From contig CAKOKV010000006.1 of the NCBI GenBank assembly GCA_934095805.1, forward strand, positions 1 through 15,441: 15,441 bases of DNA. The letters run 5' to 3'. Within the stretch, counting starts at the first letter, position 1. The number at the start of each line of letters is the position of its first letter. Shown in pieces: positions 14,034-15,441 of this stretch. Position numbers and translations under genes: made by a program. Source of the stretch: an uncultured Bacilli bacterium. GTDB taxonomy: Bacteria; Bacillota_I; Bacilli_A; RF39; UBA660. The notes beneath the pieces were generated by a model. The model ran no database searches. It worked only from the letters and a program-made list of their open reading frames with translations, and was not told the origin of the DNA.

Positions 14034-14168
14034 ATGAGTGAATTTATTAAAAATGCATTATTATTAGAAACTAATTTTCAAGCACAATTAGCATTACTTT
14101 TCATTGTAATGTTATTTATAGTTCTAACAATTATATGCTTAACAATAATTAAAAAATCAAAAAAATGA
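14034..14168 (+). CDS. 44-residue single-span membrane peptide coupled to LtaS-like gene
   Basis: This short frame runs from ATG (14034) to TGA (14166-14168) and encodes 44 residues. A polar N-terminus (MSEFIKNALLLETNF) is followed by one hydrophobic helix (about 18-39) and a lysine tail (KKSKK), which predicts the C-terminus inside. Support for it being real is the well-placed promoter, GGTGA with a 4-base gap, and its stop codon. That stop sits inside the GAGGGG ribosome-binding site (14167-14172) of the synthase gene, an arrangement typical of translational coupling. I know no family. It may be a small partner or regulator of the membrane synthase, or a leader peptide that opens the downstream ribosome-binding site. 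Confidence 0.75.
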   Translation: MSEFIKNALLLETNFQAQLALLFIVMLFIVLTIICLTIIKKSKK

Positions 14169-14175
14169 GGGGTTT

Positions 14176-15441
14176 ATGAAAAATAAATTTAAATTAGAAC
14201 TATGGTGGACAATATGGATTATATATTTAGAAGTAATATATAAGTTTTTTATTATAAAAAATTTATTTACAATTAATACACTATCAGTAATATTATTTAG
14301 TATTCCATGGATAATATTGTTAACTATAATAACATCTATATTTAGTGAAAAAGTTAACAAGATATTAACAATTATTTTATCATTTGGAATAACTCTTATA
14401 ACATTAGCACAAATAGTATATTATAACTTTTATAATTCAATGTTTTCATTCTTATCTTTAACAACTGGTACTGGTCAAGTAATGCAGTTTTATGAAATGA
14501 TAATATCAGTAATACTTAGAATATGGTACATATTTGTAATAATTATAGTTCCATATGTACTATTCTTGATATTTAAAAATAAAATATTTGATTTTAGAAG
14601 AAATAATATTAAATATTTTATAGGCTATTTTATAATACTAGTGTTTTCATTCATCGGAATAGTGATAGTAGTTAATAAAAGTAACAGTGGATTTTATTCT
14701 TTAAAAAGATTGATATTTAAAACACATGCTCCGATGTTAACAATTGATAAAACAGGATTACTTACTATGGAAGCAATTGACATTGAAAGATATTTCTTAG
14801 GATTTACCGAAGAAGTATATGTAGAACCAACGAATAAAGATAATGATGAACCTAAGGAAGAAGAAAAAATAATAGAATATAATGTAACTGATATAGATTT
14901 TGATACTAAAACTGAAGAAGAAACTAATAGTAAAATTAAAAGTATGCACGAATACTTTAAAACAGTGGATTCATCAAATAAAAATGATTATACAGGTCTT
15001 TTTAAAGGTAAAAATCTTATATTTATAACAGCAGAAGCTTTTGATACAGTTGGTATAAATGAAGAATTAACACCAACATTATATAAAATGGCTAATAATA
15101 GTTTTATTTTTAATAATTATTATCAACCATTATATCCAGTATCTACATCAGATGGTGAGTATATGAATGTTACGAGTTTAATACCAAAAGAAGGAGTATG
15201 GAGCTTTTCAAAATCAAGTAATATTAGTATGCCATATGGAATAGGTAATATGTTTAAAAAAGAAGGATATATTACTTATGGCTTTCATAACCATAATTAT
15301 AATTATTACAATAGACAAAAATCACATAAAAACATAGGTTTAACATACTATGGATGTGGAAATGGTCTTGAAAAGAAAATGAATTGTAAACATTGGCCTA
15401 ATAGTGATAAAGAAATGATAGATGGAACAACTAGCTATTAT
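14176..15441 (+). CDS. LtaS-type lipoteichoic-acid synthase / phosphoglycerol transferase, C-terminus beyond the window
   Basis: The first 422 residues are present, open to the right edge. Five membrane helices are visible (about 8-30, 35-55, 63-85, 115-135, 148-170), as in LtaS. An acidic linker follows (about 215-265), then a sulfatase-fold domain. The start of that domain, KNLIFITAEAFD, places Glu287 where LtaS has its metal-binding Glu255. VSTSDGEY places Thr324 at the catalytic threonine (LtaS Thr300). Family pattern continues with PYGIGNMFKKEGY and FHNHN...YYNR. The remaining metal ligands (the Asp-His pair) lie beyond the edge. The enzyme polymerises glycerol phosphate from phosphatidylglycerol outside the membrane. 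A related transferase of other head groups cannot be excluded. The start at ATG 14176 follows GAGGGG, which overlaps the stop of the small peptide gene. Confidence 0.9.
   Translation, partial: MKNKFKLELWWTIWIIYLEVIYKFFIIKNLFTINTLSVILFSIPWIILLTIITSIFSEKVNKILTIILSFGITLITLAQIVYYNFYNSMFSFLSLTTGTGQVMQFYEMIISVILRIWYIFVIIIVPYVLFLIFKNKIFDFRRNNIKYFIGYFIILVFSFIGIVIVVNKSNSGFYSLKRLIFKTHAPMLTIDKTGLLTMEAIDIERYFLGFTEEVYVEPTNKDNDEPKEEEKIIEYNVTDIDFDTKTEEETNSKIKSMHEYFKTVDSSNKNDYTGLFKGKNLIFITAEAFDTVGINEELTPTLYKMANNSFIFNNYYQPLYPVSTSDGEYMNVTSLIPKEGVWSFSKSSNISMPYGIGNMFKKEGYITYGFHNHNYNYYNRQKSHKNIGLTYYGCGNGLEKKMNCKHWPNSDKEMIDGTTSYY

Noticed and set aside
14157..14360. Minus-strand frame over the start of the LtaS-type gene
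   Set aside because: Antisense to five-helix membrane sequence, with no start signals.
1..15441. Mycoplasma-type reassignment of TGA to Trp
   Set aside because: TGA ends several genes (762, 6561, 14034), and conserved Trp positions are encoded by TGG.
1..15441. CRISPR array, insertion sequence, phage or integrase genes
   Set aside because: No regularly spaced short repeats, no transposase or integrase motifs and no terminal inverted repeats were seen.

Overview
The window is very AT-rich (roughly a quarter G+C by eye) and uses the standard bacterial code: TGA is a stop and TGG encodes Trp. The Gram-positive signals are clear: Shine-Dalgarno sites of the AGGAG and GGTGA type, extended -10 promoters, U-tailed hairpin terminators, LysM repeats and an LtaS-type lipoteichoic-acid synthase. 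Together with unusually compact intergenic regions, this suggests a low-G+C member of the Bacillota, such as an uncultured gut Bacilli/Erysipelotrichia-like lineage. The taxonomy is inference only.

Layout. 1-688 (-) is the start of an unrecognised helical protein, cut by the window edge, whose promoter predicts a leaderless mRNA. 762-1181 (+) is a small four-helix membrane protein expressed from an overlapping divergent promoter. 1178-4959 (+) is the most unusual block. Two tandem promoters, one a perfect consensus, drive a single-pass acidic membrane protein (1299-2642) and a 520-residue protein with a prepilin-like N-terminus and 29 cysteines (2668-4230). After a terminator comes a zinc-ribbon/membrane/thioredoxin-fold protein with a CPHC site (4303-4959). 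5010-8168 (+) holds a membrane-anchored, propeller-like unknown, a two-LysM protein without a signal peptide and a five-helix membrane protein with a large Ig-like outer part. A tRNA-Cys gene follows at 8200-8273.

8431-10179 (-) is an ABC exporter half-transporter. Divergent from it, 10387-11079 (+) is a YfcE/calcineurin-like metallophosphoesterase that converges on a minus-strand redox pair. The pair is a phytoene-desaturase/RetSat-like FAD enzyme (12377-13924) translationally coupled to a flavin-reductase/2Fe-2S ferredoxin fusion (11086-12390). At the right edge, a 44-residue membrane peptide (14034-14168) is coupled to an LtaS-family synthase (14176 to past 15441).

How the parts may fit. 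Much of the window concerns the cell envelope: pilin-like and anchored surface proteins, LysM, teichoic-acid synthesis and an exporter. The cysteine-rich pilin-like protein beside a membrane thioredoxin suggests a surface structure needing thiol-disulfide chemistry. The FAD enzyme and its reductase look like an NAD(P)H-to-ferredoxin-to-flavoenzyme chain, probably for an anaerobic reduction. Regulation is economical: terminators contain stop codons, -35 boxes contain the TGA of the preceding gene, and several mRNAs are predicted to begin at or next to the GGTGA ribosome-binding site.
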